From Chitinophagales bacterium (GTDB taxonomy: Bacteria; Bacteroidota; Bacteroidia; Chitinophagales; Saprospiraceae): a DNA stretch of 12,082 nucleotides. Shown piece by piece: positions 1 to 7,406 of the stretch; the first letter of the stretch is position 1; each line of letters opens with the position of its first letter. A program made the translations under genes and the position numbers. The notes beneath the pieces are model-generated. The model saw only the letters and a program-made list of their open reading frames with translations. It was not told where the DNA came from and made no database searches. The stretch is from positions 1 to 12,082 of the forward strand of contig JAAFHQ010000087.1 in assembly GCA_013298445.1 (NCBI GenBank), read 5' to 3'.

Positions 1-1797
1 CAGGCGATTCAGCTCGTCAATAGACTCGCGCAACAGCACTTCATCAATGGGGATATTGGGCAATGGCCGGCGATTTTTCAGGTCGATCGTTGCGATGTCG
101 GCCAATTCGAGCAATTCCAGGTTTTCGCGCGACAACAGACGCGGGTCTTCATTACGCATGATCCGTAGTCCCAGGTTGATCTTGGCCTTTTCGATCAAAT
201 CGTTCACAAAGCGGGCGTTGCCGAAGGTGCGGTCGCGTTTGCGGTAGGCATCGATGATGACTTCGTCTACTTTCTTTTCCGCTTCTTCACCCAGTTTGAC
301 GCCTTTTTGTTTGCACACAAAACGGGCAATTTGGGAGAGTTCTTGCGGCAGGTAATCCGCAAACTCAAAATTGAATTGGAAGCGCGACTTAAGGCCAGGG
401 TTGGAATCCAGGAATTGCTTCATTTCCTTGGGGTAACCCGCCACAATGATGGCCAAGTCACCCACACCATTCGACATTTCCCGCACCAGGATTTCGATCA
501 CTTCGCGGCCAAAATCTTTGGTATCGTCGCTGGAGCGTGCCAGGGCATAGGCTTCGTCGATGAACAATACGCCACCCCGAGCCTTTTCAATGGCTTCTTT
601 GACTTTGGGCGCAGTTTGGCCGATGTATTCCCCTACCAGATCTACCCTATCCACTTCGTGCACGTGCCCTTTGCTGAGCAAGCCCATTTTGCGGTACAAG
701 AGGCCCATCATACCCGCTACCGTGGTTTTCCCGGTGCCGGGGTTGCCGATGAAAACGGAGTGGACATTGACGTTTTCTTTTTCATCAAAGCCTCTTTCTT
801 TGCGCAATTGCAGAAACTTGATGTAATCGGCGTGGTTGCGAACTTGTTGCTTGATGTCGGTAAGGCCAATCAGGTTATCGAACTGGCCCATGGCGTCGTC
901 AAAACTCTGCCGATCATCAGGTTGGATACTGGGTATAATCTGTTGACCCCGGTCAGGCAACCACACGGGGGAGATGCCTTCGACAAAGTCTTCGTCGATT
1001 TCAAATGGAATCACGGCAATGAGCCGATCCATAAAGACCAACTCGGCCGTATAACGATCCTTGCGCCAGGAGCCCTTAACATTGGAGCCCCAGCCAGTCG
1101 TAATTTTGATGAATTCGTCCTTTTTTTCAACGCGATGCAAACGCACCACTTGCCCCTTCAATTCCCGGGCATCGTTGTAGAACTTGGCAAACAACTCGCA
1201 CTGCCAGGCTTTAGAAATGTGCAGGTTTTGCAACACGACTTCAATGTAGATGTAGCGGGTTTCTTCGCCACTAAAGGACTTGTAATACACCCGATCCAGC
1301 TCTGGAACATCGTCGTAAGGGCCTTCGTACAAACGTAGGGAATGTACGGAGAGGTAGGGATTTTCGCCACGCAAAAAGTCTTGGCCAGCGTCTTCGATGT
1401 AGAAATATTTGGTGCCGACCTTTTCGCCTTCGATCCAGGCCTCCCAATAATAAGTACCGTTTTTCCAAAAAGAGCCTTCGGTTTTATTGCCCCAGCCTTC
1501 GCGGATGTACACGACATTGTCGTATTTGCTCACTTTTTTGCGCAGGGGTAAATCACAAATCTCTTTCCGGCCTTTCTTCAGGGAAAAGCACTTCAGTTCT
1601 ACATCGATTTCCCAATCTTCAATGTCGAAGTACTTGTTGTAAAAAGAGAGTTCTGCATAGATGTAAGTAGTTTCCAAACGATCAAACACCTGCCGATACT
1701 TCTTTTTGTTATCAGCTAGCCACTCCGTTGAGGCATAAACCTTCAATTCTTTGAATTTATGCCGCTTAAATCCTGGTTTTGAAAATTCTTCCGTCAT
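1..1797 (-). CDS. CbxX/CfqX-type (SpoVK-like) AAA+ ATPase with duplicated N-terminal beta module, 3' end outside window
   Basis: The frame is open from an ATG at 1797 to the left edge: 599 codons with no stop seen. Residues 45-136 and 182-270 are two diverged copies of a beta-rich module, each opening with Y-I-Y and carrying a GWG...G-S-(x)-W motif (GWG at 101-103 and 235-237). The AAA+ domain starts near 300. It has Walker A GNPGTGKT at 351-358, Walker B VLFIDEA at 410-416, the AGYP segment typical of CbxX/CfqX proteins at 453-456, an arginine-finger candidate R472 in NPGLKSRF, and the GNAR sensor-2 motif at 526-529. The ATPase therefore looks active. CbxX relatives remodel protein complexes such as Rubisco, but this N-terminus is not that of a Rubisco activase, so the substrate is unknown. 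It has no signal peptide and is probably cytoplasmic. An ATG at 1802 is out of frame and hits a stop at once, which supports the 1797 start. It is divergent from the ClpB-like gene. Confidence 0.9.
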   Translation of the reverse strand, partial: MTEEFSKPGFKRHKFKELKVYASTEWLADNKKKYRQVFDRLETTYIYAELSFYNKYFDIEDWEIDVELKCFSLKKGRKEICDLPLRKKVSKYDNVVYIREGWGNKTEGSFWKNGTYYWEAWIEGEKVGTKYFYIEDAGQDFLRGENPYLSVHSLRLYEGPYDDVPELDRVYYKSFSGEETRYIYIEVVLQNLHISKAWQCELFAKFYNDARELKGQVVRLHRVEKKDEFIKITTGWGSNVKGSWRKDRYTAELVFMDRLIAVIPFEIDEDFVEGISPVWLPDRGQQIIPSIQPDDRQSFDDAMGQFDNLIGLTDIKQQVRNHADYIKFLQLRKERGFDEKENVNVHSVFIGNPGTGKTTVAGMMGLLYRKMGLLSKGHVHEVDRVDLVGEYIGQTAPKVKEAIEKARGGVLFIDEAYALARSSDDTKDFGREVIEILVREMSNGVGDLAIIVAGYPKEMKQFLDSNPGLKSRFQFNFEFADYLPQELSQIARFVCKQKGVKLGEEAEKKVDEVIIDAYRKRDRTFGNARFVNDLIEKAKINLGLRIMRNEDPRLLSRENLELLELADIATIDLKNRRPLPNIPIDEVLLRESIDELNRL

Positions 1798-1917
1798 AAC
1801 ATCACTCTGGGTTATTTCCGCCACAGAACGCAAATACAAACTAATTTTTTGTTTTCGCTCTGCTAATATGCTGCTTTTTGTACAAAGTTTTTAACTTTCT
1901 TGCATTAAACTCATTTA
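1798..1917. promoter_or_regulatory. Divergent intergenic region between two AAA+ genes
   Basis: These 120 bp lie between two start codons facing away from each other, so they must hold the promoters for both genes unless one is read from farther away. The stretch is A/T-rich, especially from 1841. It contains a perfect 10-bp palindrome TTTGTACAAA at 1877-1886, which could be an operator or chance. No Shine-Dalgarno sequence precedes either start, as is usual in Bacteroidota. Confidence 0.6.
1848..1880 (+). promoter_or_regulatory. Possible Bacteroidota-type promoter of the ClpB-like gene
   Basis: The primary sigma factor of Bacteroidota prefers TTTG near -33 and TAnnTTTG near -7, about 19 bp apart. 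Here TTTG lies at 1848-1851 and GCTTTTTG at 1873-1880. The TTTG halves match, the TA of the -7 box does not, and the spacer is 21 bp. It would give a leader of about 30 nt. This is a partial match in A/T-rich DNA and is only suggestive. Confidence 0.25.
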
Positions 1918-4900
1918 ATGTCCCAGCAAGAATTTAAAGTACCCACCTTAGTCCAACACATTCAAGTAGATGGTAGGCCCTATTTCAGCCTAAGGCCGCT
2001 GTTTTGGCCCGGACCGATCTCCATTCATCGTCGGTATCAGGAGGCCGTTGTCGGTTTCCGAAAAGAAGTAAGGCATCATCTATCTGCTTACCCGACTAGT
2101 CGTCATACACTGGATCAGACCCTTTGGTTGATGTTCCAGCCCAAACCTCTATTTCAAAAGCGCAAGGTTCAATTTTCTTTTGGAAAACACCAGGTTGATG
2201 GCTTGTTTTTGGTATTACAATTCACCGTAAACAATTTGCCCATCCTGTATTTGCCCGCTTTTAACAACACCATGCAACTATTGGCTACAGAAGAAACACC
2301 AATTAGTGACCAGGAGTTGGAAAAAGTGATCAAAAGATTATTGCATAAAGAACGAGAATACCAGGGGGCAGAGTTCCAGCCTGAGGAATATTATGCCAAT
2401 CGCCGCGATTATTTGGTGGATGTACCTGTCAAACTTGACCTAAAATCTGGGCCAAATCGTTTTGAAGAAGTTCAAGACACCAACCCTTTTTTCCGCTTTT
2501 TTCAGGAAACGGAGTTTGATGGGGCGGAGGAAGCGGCCAAAACGGGTAATGACCTCAACGAAAGTTTCCCCCATGCCTTACAACAAACTTTTTTTCGCGA
2601 CGAGCTGGCTACAGAAATTTATGATTTGATGTACCAACGCGACCCCATTCCTTTTGTACTGGTTGGTGAAGAGGGAGTTGGCAGGCACAATTTAATTTCA
2701 AATGCGGTGCACCGCTATTTGTCCCAACGATCGGAGGATGAAAAAGAGTCGCCAGTAAGTGTGTGGAACCTCGATCCCAACCGGATCATCAGCGGCATGT
2801 CCATTGTGGGGCAATGGCAAAAACGCACGGAAGCCATTATCCAATATTTGATCAAACCCAAAGTCGGGCATAAATTACTGATCGACAACCCAGTGGCACT
2901 CCTTCGCATCGGCAAATCAGGGCAAAACTCCATGACCTTGAGCGATGTGCTCAAACCCTATCTGGAAAAACGTAGCCTACAAAACATCCTTATTGCCACG
3001 CCCCAGGAATGGCAATTGATTCAGGAAAAAGACCGGTCTTTTAGTGATTTGTTTCAGGTCATCAGAATATTTGAGCCCGATCCTTCAACAGCCCTGAAGA
3101 TCATTTTGGAGCAACGTAAAATCCTGGAACAGGAGAATGGTCTGCGCATTTCCATCTCGGCTATTAGCCAACTGATGTATGTACACCGCATTTTCCAGTC
3201 CAATAAGGCCCTGCCGGGGGCGGTTATCCGGCTTTTGCGGCAAATGGCGATCAAACACCGCTATGGGTACGTCGACGCCCAAAATGTACGCGAGGAATTT
3301 GGAATGGTTAGTGGGCTGAGGGAGGAGATTTTTAGTTCAGGACATTGGTTTGAAAAAAATGAAGTACTCAATGGTTTACAGCGGGAATTGATTGGTCAAA
3401 AAGAGGCTGCCATGGCACTGAACAACGTGATCCAGTTGTACAAAGCCAAGCTGAATAACCCGCGCAGGCCGATCAGTTCCCTGATGTTCATCGGTCCAAC
3501 CGGGGTAGGTAAAACGCATGCTGCAAAAATCCTAACCCGCTACCTGACTGGCAGCGAAGAAGCCCTGGTGCGTTTTGACATGAACGAATACCTCGACCCC
3601 TATGCGATTGACCGGCTCATTGGGGACGAATACAACCCGGAAGGGCAATTGACGGGCAAAATTAGGTATCGGCCCTTTAGTGTGCTTTTGCTAGATGAGA
3701 TTGAAAAAGCCCATCCAAAGGTCCACGACCTCTTTTTACAATTACTGGACGACGGCCGTTTGACCGATCGGCTCGGGCGAACGGTGGATTTTACCAACTG
3801 CATCATCATCATGACTTCCAATGTAGGGGCCGATGACAACCGTTTTCGCATCAGTTTGGGCAATGACCCTCAGCATCAGGGTCAGGCTCAGGTATACCGC
3901 AGTGCCTTGGAAAAACAATTCCGCCCCGAGTTTGTCAATCGGATTGAACAAATTGTCATATTCCGCCCCTTGGAACGGGAGCATATTCTGGGCATTTCCC
4001 GTTTGCAAATCAAGGAATTGTTGCAACGGGATGGCTTTGTGCGGCGCACCACCATTTTGAACATCCAGAAAGAAGCCCTGGAATGGGTAGCCAATCGGGG
4101 ATATGATCCCGAAATGGGTGGCAGGGCGCTGCGGCGGCAAATTGAGCGCGATTTGACCAGTTTGTCGGCTGATCAGTTGTTAAAAATCCGCACTCCTGGG
4201 CCCATTATTTTGGACATTCACTTGGACGAGGATCGCCTGATTCCCCGCATTTTCCCTTTGGAATTTGCCATTGCGAGTGGTGAAACCTATTTCCCTAAAC
4301 CGCCAAAACCCGAAAGTGGGGGTAGTTTTTACCGTCGCCTGCTCAATTTGGTGGATGAACTGAATGAACAAGTCAGTAATCGCAACACCGGCCCGGATTA
4401 TTACGACGCGCGCAGCATTCAGGACGATTGGCATTATTACCATTTCATCACCCGTCTAGACGAAATGAAGGAAAACATTGCCACGTTCATGATTGCGTTC
4501 AACAACAATAATTTTGTGCGCAATTTGCCGACTCCACTGCGGTTGAAACAATCCGAATTGTTCCGGGACCGCAGCAATTCGCGCAATCCCGAATCCCTGG
4601 AAGATGTCAAAGCGCGTTTGTTCCACGATGCCGCTTTAAAGGAAGTGAGTGAGACCTATCAGTTTGCCAATGGTGTATATGATGCAATGGATACCGAATT
4701 TGTGGACCATTACCTCAATGTGGCACTCTTGCGTTTGGCTGGTCGGGCCTTCTTGCGCGGGGAACTGGACAAAGTAGAGATCAAAATGGAATCCCTGGTT
4801 GCCGGGCAAGGCCAACGTGAAATCGAATACCTCGTGGATCGTTATCAGGATTTACTCGAACACCTCAACATTGAATTCGACTACTATCCTGAGGAACAGT

Positions 4901-5187
4901 TAATAGTGGCCGAGGATTACGGCATTGCACCGCTGCTACAAAGTGAAGCTGGCATCCATTTGTTTTACCTCGCACATCAGAATCCCCTTCCCATCCGGGT
5001 GCACATCAAACCAGTGGCGGAAAAAACCAATACCTGGCAGGTGATCCGGCTGTACGACGGCAACCGCACCTTGACCGATCTGCGCACTCAATTCACCAAC
5101 GTGATAAACATGAGCGGGCAGGAGTTTAAGTTGTTGGTGTATGCGGGTTTGCCTACGGAGTTGAGACGGGAGTTGATGCGTTTTTAA
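1918..5187 (+). CDS. ClpB-like double AAA+ ATPase with dead D1 and release-factor-like C-terminal extension
   Basis: This is a 1089-residue cytoplasmic protein. Residues 1-200 are a unique N-terminal region, not the usual Clp N repeat. The first AAA module (D1) is degenerate: its Walker A at 250-257 reads GEEGVGRH, with R in place of the lysine, and its Walker B reads LLIDNP at 320-325, lacking the catalytic glutamate. The second module (D2) is intact: IGQ at 492-494, Walker A GPTGVGKT at 526-533, Walker B LLLDEIEKAH from 590, sensor-1 N635 in MTSN, arginine finger R675 in RPEFVNRIE, and sensor-2 GGRALR at 734-739. The D2 pore-loop segment is about five residues shorter than in ClpB. A ClpB D2-small domain ends near 785. 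The last 300 residues are not found in ClpB, and 942-1068 resemble the core of release factor 2. By family it should use ATP to unfold or remodel proteins. I found no ClpP-docking motif, so it is more likely a disaggregase or remodeller than a protease subunit. The start is the ATG after an A/T-rich leader. Confidence 0.9.
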   Translation: MSQQEFKVPTLVQHIQVDGRPYFSLRPLFWPGPISIHRRYQEAVVGFRKEVRHHLSAYPTSRHTLDQTLWLMFQPKPLFQKRKVQFSFGKHQVDGLFLVLQFTVNNLPILYLPAFNNTMQLLATEETPISDQELEKVIKRLLHKEREYQGAEFQPEEYYANRRDYLVDVPVKLDLKSGPNRFEEVQDTNPFFRFFQETEFDGAEEAAKTGNDLNESFPHALQQTFFRDELATEIYDLMYQRDPIPFVLVGEEGVGRHNLISNAVHRYLSQRSEDEKESPVSVWNLDPNRIISGMSIVGQWQKRTEAIIQYLIKPKVGHKLLIDNPVALLRIGKSGQNSMTLSDVLKPYLEKRSLQNILIATPQEWQLIQEKDRSFSDLFQVIRIFEPDPSTALKIILEQRKILEQENGLRISISAISQLMYVHRIFQSNKALPGAVIRLLRQMAIKHRYGYVDAQNVREEFGMVSGLREEIFSSGHWFEKNEVLNGLQRELIGQKEAAMALNNVIQLYKAKLNNPRRPISSLMFIGPTGVGKTHAAKILTRYLTGSEEALVRFDMNEYLDPYAIDRLIGDEYNPEGQLTGKIRYRPFSVLLLDEIEKAHPKVHDLFLQLLDDGRLTDRLGRTVDFTNCIIIMTSNVGADDNRFRISLGNDPQHQGQAQVYRSALEKQFRPEFVNRIEQIVIFRPLEREHILGISRLQIKELLQRDGFVRRTTILNIQKEALEWVANRGYDPEMGGRALRRQIERDLTSLSADQLLKIRTPGPIILDIHLDEDRLIPRIFPLEFAIASGETYFPKPPKPESGGSFYRRLLNLVDELNEQVSNRNTGPDYYDARSIQDDWHYYHFITRLDEMKENIATFMIAFNNNNFVRNLPTPLRLKQSELFRDRSNSRNPESLEDVKARLFHDAALKEVSETYQFANGVYDAMDTEFVDHYLNVALLRLAGRAFLRGELDKVEIKMESLVAGQGQREIEYLVDRYQDLLEHLNIEFDYYPEEQLIVAEDYGIAPLLQSEAGIHLFYLAHQNPLPIRVHIKPVAEKTNTWQVIRLYDGNRTLTDLRTQFTNVINMSGQEFKLLVYAGLPTELRRELMRF

Positions 5188-5190
5188 TGT

Positions 5191-5661
5191 TTATAGTTTT
5201 TTATACACAATGCTCATGTGTTTGGCTTTGGTGGGATTGGGATATTTGGGATTATTGGTATAACTAAAATCCCAGGTCATAGTCCCGTCTTGAAATTTGA
5301 TGGTGTATACGGAAGCTGGAAGTTCCAAACTTTCCACTCCATCGATGGTCAATTTATTGCCCACCAAAGTGTATTTGATGTCCGCATACATATCCGCCAT
5401 TACTTGCATTGTTTTGGCGCATTCAGCTGGAATGATGGTTTTTTGCAGACCATTGGCTGTAAATTCATAAATGAGCATGGCCGCACAAGGCAGTGCTTTT
5501 GCCGCCATTGCGTGGACATCGGTCACTTTACCGTCGGATTCAGTGAGTATGACTGCGGTACGTTTCCATTTGCCTACAATGCTTTGTCCATGGGAAATAG
5601 GTAAAAATCCCAAAATAGCGATGCATATCATGAGCATCAAAGGCTTGGTTTTATTGAACAT
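5191..5661 (-). CDS. Small secreted lipocalin-like protein
   Basis: This is a 156-residue protein and the last gene of the minus-strand cluster. A signal peptide (K4-K6, hydrophobic 7-22, probable cleavage after SHG at 25) is followed at once by IVGKWKR (28-34). That G-x-W opening is typical of small lipocalin-like beta-barrels of Bacteroidota. The remainder alternates short beta strands and turns, with the tryptophan-containing strand TMTWDFSY at 127-134. Cys59 and Cys81 could form a disulfide after export. No lipobox cysteine is present, so it is probably periplasmic or secreted rather than a lipoprotein. It starts 27 bp after the previous gene's stop. Its stop codon is 3 bp from the stop of the convergent ClpB-like gene, leaving no separate terminator space. 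Ligand and role are unknown. Confidence 0.8.
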   Translation of the reverse strand: MFNKTKPLMLMICIAILGFLPISHGQSIVGKWKRTAVILTESDGKVTDVHAMAAKALPCAAMLIYEFTANGLQKTIIPAECAKTMQVMADMYADIKYTLVGNKLTIDGVESLELPASVYTIKFQDGTMTWDFSYTNNPKYPNPTKAKHMSIVYKKL

Positions 5662-5688
5662 TTTTTGTGTTTTGTAGGGTAAAAAATC

Positions 5689-6306
5689 TTATTTGCGCTT
5701 TAAAGCGAGTGTTGCAATATGATCAAAACGCGGATCAGCACTACTGGAAAAACTGGAACCGTCCGCCTTAAAATAGGCAAAGCCCATCCGCAAAGTCATG
5801 TCATCTTCGGCCCATTGCCCGGATTCACTGAGGTTGAGCGCGAAATTGGGTTGCAAGCGTTTGGCTTCATCGGCAGCACCGAATTGCAATTTCAATTGAT
5901 GGAAGTCATCTTCACCAACAGAGCCGTGCAGTACATAATCCTCTTGCCCTAAACGACTGCTTACGGTAGCTACGCCTTCGAATAAGCGTTTGTCTTTGCT
6001 AGAGCCCAAACCTCCACGGGTACGCCTACGGCTACTGCGATTGGCTTGTTTACGGCGTTCTTTATCGGATAAGGGTTCAAAAATTTCCAAACTGATGGAT
6101 TTGGCGATTCCATCTGGGTCGGTGTAAGTGCCCTGCCACTCTCCTACCAACAATTTGGCATTTTTGTCTTTGCTATAGGCCCAAGGTCGGGTTTGATAAT
6201 CGCGCCAGTAGCTGTACTGGTATTGGCATTCGTACATGCCCCAACTGAGCAAGGCCAGCCCAAGGAAAAGCAGGAGGCAACGACCACGATTTTTTTGAAC
6301 ACTCAT
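5689..6306 (-). CDS. Membrane-anchored GxW protein of unknown function
   Basis: This 205-residue protein has a basic N-terminus (K5, R7, R9) and one hydrophobic segment at 10-24 that is either an uncleaved anchor or a signal peptide. Residues 52-60 (LLVGEWQGT) open a beta-rich domain in the same G-x-W style as lipocalin-like neighbours. Residues 82-107 form a strongly basic, Arg/Ser/Gly-rich stretch (RSSRRRTRGG at 90-99) that looks like a flexible loop. The rest is predicted beta strand, ending in ALKRK. The frame continues upstream to an ATG at 6441, but that start would overlap the preceding gene by about 97 bp and give an extension with no sense as a signal; the ATG at 6306 places the hydrophobic segment at the N-terminus. 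The gap to the upstream gene is 38 bp. I do not recognise a named family. Confidence 0.78.
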   Translation of the reverse strand: MSVQKNRGRCLLLFLGLALLSWGMYECQYQYSYWRDYQTRPWAYSKDKNAKLLVGEWQGTYTDPDGIAKSISLEIFEPLSDKERRKQANRSSRRRTRGGLGSSKDKRLFEGVATVSSRLGQEDYVLHGSVGEDDFHQLKLQFGAADEAKRLQPNFALNLSESGQWAEDDMTLRMGFAYFKADGSSFSSSADPRFDHIATLALKRK

Positions 6307-6344
6307 AAAAGGATTTTTTGCAACAATGTGACTAAAAAAACAAC

Positions 6345-7403
6345 TCAATAACCCCATTTTTGGCCATTCCAGGGCAGGTGATAAAACTGTCGATCGCCAC
6401 CCAACACAATCACATCCAATCGGTTTGGCCCCCAAGAGCATGCTGACAAACCTCCCAACATCAATCCACCCAGGTTTTGGATATTGATTGCACCCTCTGC
6501 GGTTGTTTCCCGATAGCCCAAAGAGCCATTCGGTGCCGTATAAAACAAATCAACACCTCCCTTTTGCCGACTTATTGCGTGGAGCGCTGAGCCTAGCTTG
6601 ACGGGAATCTGTAATTCAAACCAGTTGCTCCACCCCGTAGGATAAAAGTGCAGGCCCCAGATTTTTCCATCAACTCCTGGAGCATACAAGTTGATGCGAT
6701 TGACATCTGAACAGGCTACAGTAAAACGGCCTTCGGTCAAACCGCCCAGGTTTTCCCAATTGCTCCAGCCATTGTCCCACCACAGGTGCTCCATTCTTTG
6801 GCTAACCTGGGCAAAAATGTCCAAACGACCTGGCCCCCAGGAAGTAACCCGGACGAAACCATCATCTATTGGCAATTTTCCGTTGCGCAGTTCTTCCCAG
6901 TTGCCCCAGCCGTTGTCCCACCAGGTATGTTTAAGGCCTCCCGCTGTGGTGATGGCAAAAATGTCCAGGCGATTCGGTGCCCAACTCACCAGCTCAATTT
7001 CTCCCTCCAGGTCTCCCCCACCACGGTGATCCCAGGCGCTCCATTTTTTCCCATCCCAATACGTATGGTACAGGTGGCCTTCCAGGGTAGTGAATGCATA
7101 CATTCGCCCGGGTCCCCAGGAGATTACCTTGAGTCGTCCCCTTTCATCCCCATCACCGTGTGGCCAGGGGATCGGTTCCCAGGTTGACCAGGTGTTGTCT
7201 TGCCAGCGCCGACAAAAGATGGTTTCGCCAGCATCCCAAAAAACAGCCAGTTTATCCGGGCCATAAGCGACGCTGATTGGAAATTTGTGCCCAGGGCCAC
7301 CGCCAAGATTGCCCCATTCTGGTTTAGGCTGTGTTTTTTGTGCCTGAACAAATCCGGTATTAAAAAGCACAATACCTATGCAAAATAACAAAAGTAGGCG
7401 CAT
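6345..7403 (-). CDS. Secreted seven-bladed PLL-like lectin propeller
   Basis: This 352-residue protein has a signal peptide (hydrophobic 3-18, likely cleavage after VQA at 21). The mature part is seven repeats of about 45-48 residues starting near 45, 94, 139, 187, 229, 277 and 323. The repeat signature is SWGPxRLDIF followed by a WWDNGWSNWE-type segment, strongest in repeats 3 and 4 and eroded in 5 and 6. This is the repeat of the Photorhabdus luminescens lectin (PLL) group (old Pfam name DUF346), whose members are seven-bladed propellers that bind fucosylated or methylated glycans between blades. The last repeat stops at WNGQKWGY, and the missing WGNLGGG strand sits at 30-36, so the ring closes by joining N- and C-termini. 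It starts 3 bp after the cytolysin gene's stop, so translation is probably coupled. I infer glycan binding outside the cell; the sugar is unknown. Confidence 0.88.
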   Translation of the reverse strand: MRLLLLFCIGIVLFNTGFVQAQKTQPKPEWGNLGGGPGHKFPISVAYGPDKLAVFWDAGETIFCRRWQDNTWSTWEPIPWPHGDGDERGRLKVISWGPGRMYAFTTLEGHLYHTYWDGKKWSAWDHRGGGDLEGEIELVSWAPNRLDIFAITTAGGLKHTWWDNGWGNWEELRNGKLPIDDGFVRVTSWGPGRLDIFAQVSQRMEHLWWDNGWSNWENLGGLTEGRFTVACSDVNRINLYAPGVDGKIWGLHFYPTGWSNWFELQIPVKLGSALHAISRQKGGVDLFYTAPNGSLGYRETTAEGAINIQNLGGLMLGGLSACSWGPNRLDVIVLGGDRQFYHLPWNGQKWGY

Positions 7404-7406
7404 GGT

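Noticed and set aside
307..1338. Long plus-strand open frame of 343 codons
   Set aside because: It lies fully opposite the CbxX-type ATPase frame, which carries all catalytic motifs; its own translation shows no recognisable domain.
1790..1917. Promoter for the minus-strand ATPase gene
   Set aside because: TTTG-type elements such as TTAGTTTG occur on the minus strand, but no partner -33 TTTG lies at proper spacing, so no specific site is called.
5113..5121. SGQ at the place of the catalytic GGQ of release factors
   Set aside because: As a functional claim it fails: the first Gly is Ser, the following residues differ, and the protein ends 21 residues later, so peptide release is not expected even if the domain is homologous.
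5180..5215. Terminator between the convergent genes
   Set aside because: The area is T/A-rich on both strands but I found no stem-loop; only 3 bp separate the two stops.
6307..6441. Upstream start giving a 250-residue version of the membrane-anchored protein
   Set aside because: It would overlap the propeller gene by about 97 bp and bury the hydrophobic anchor inside; the ATG at 6306 fits better.
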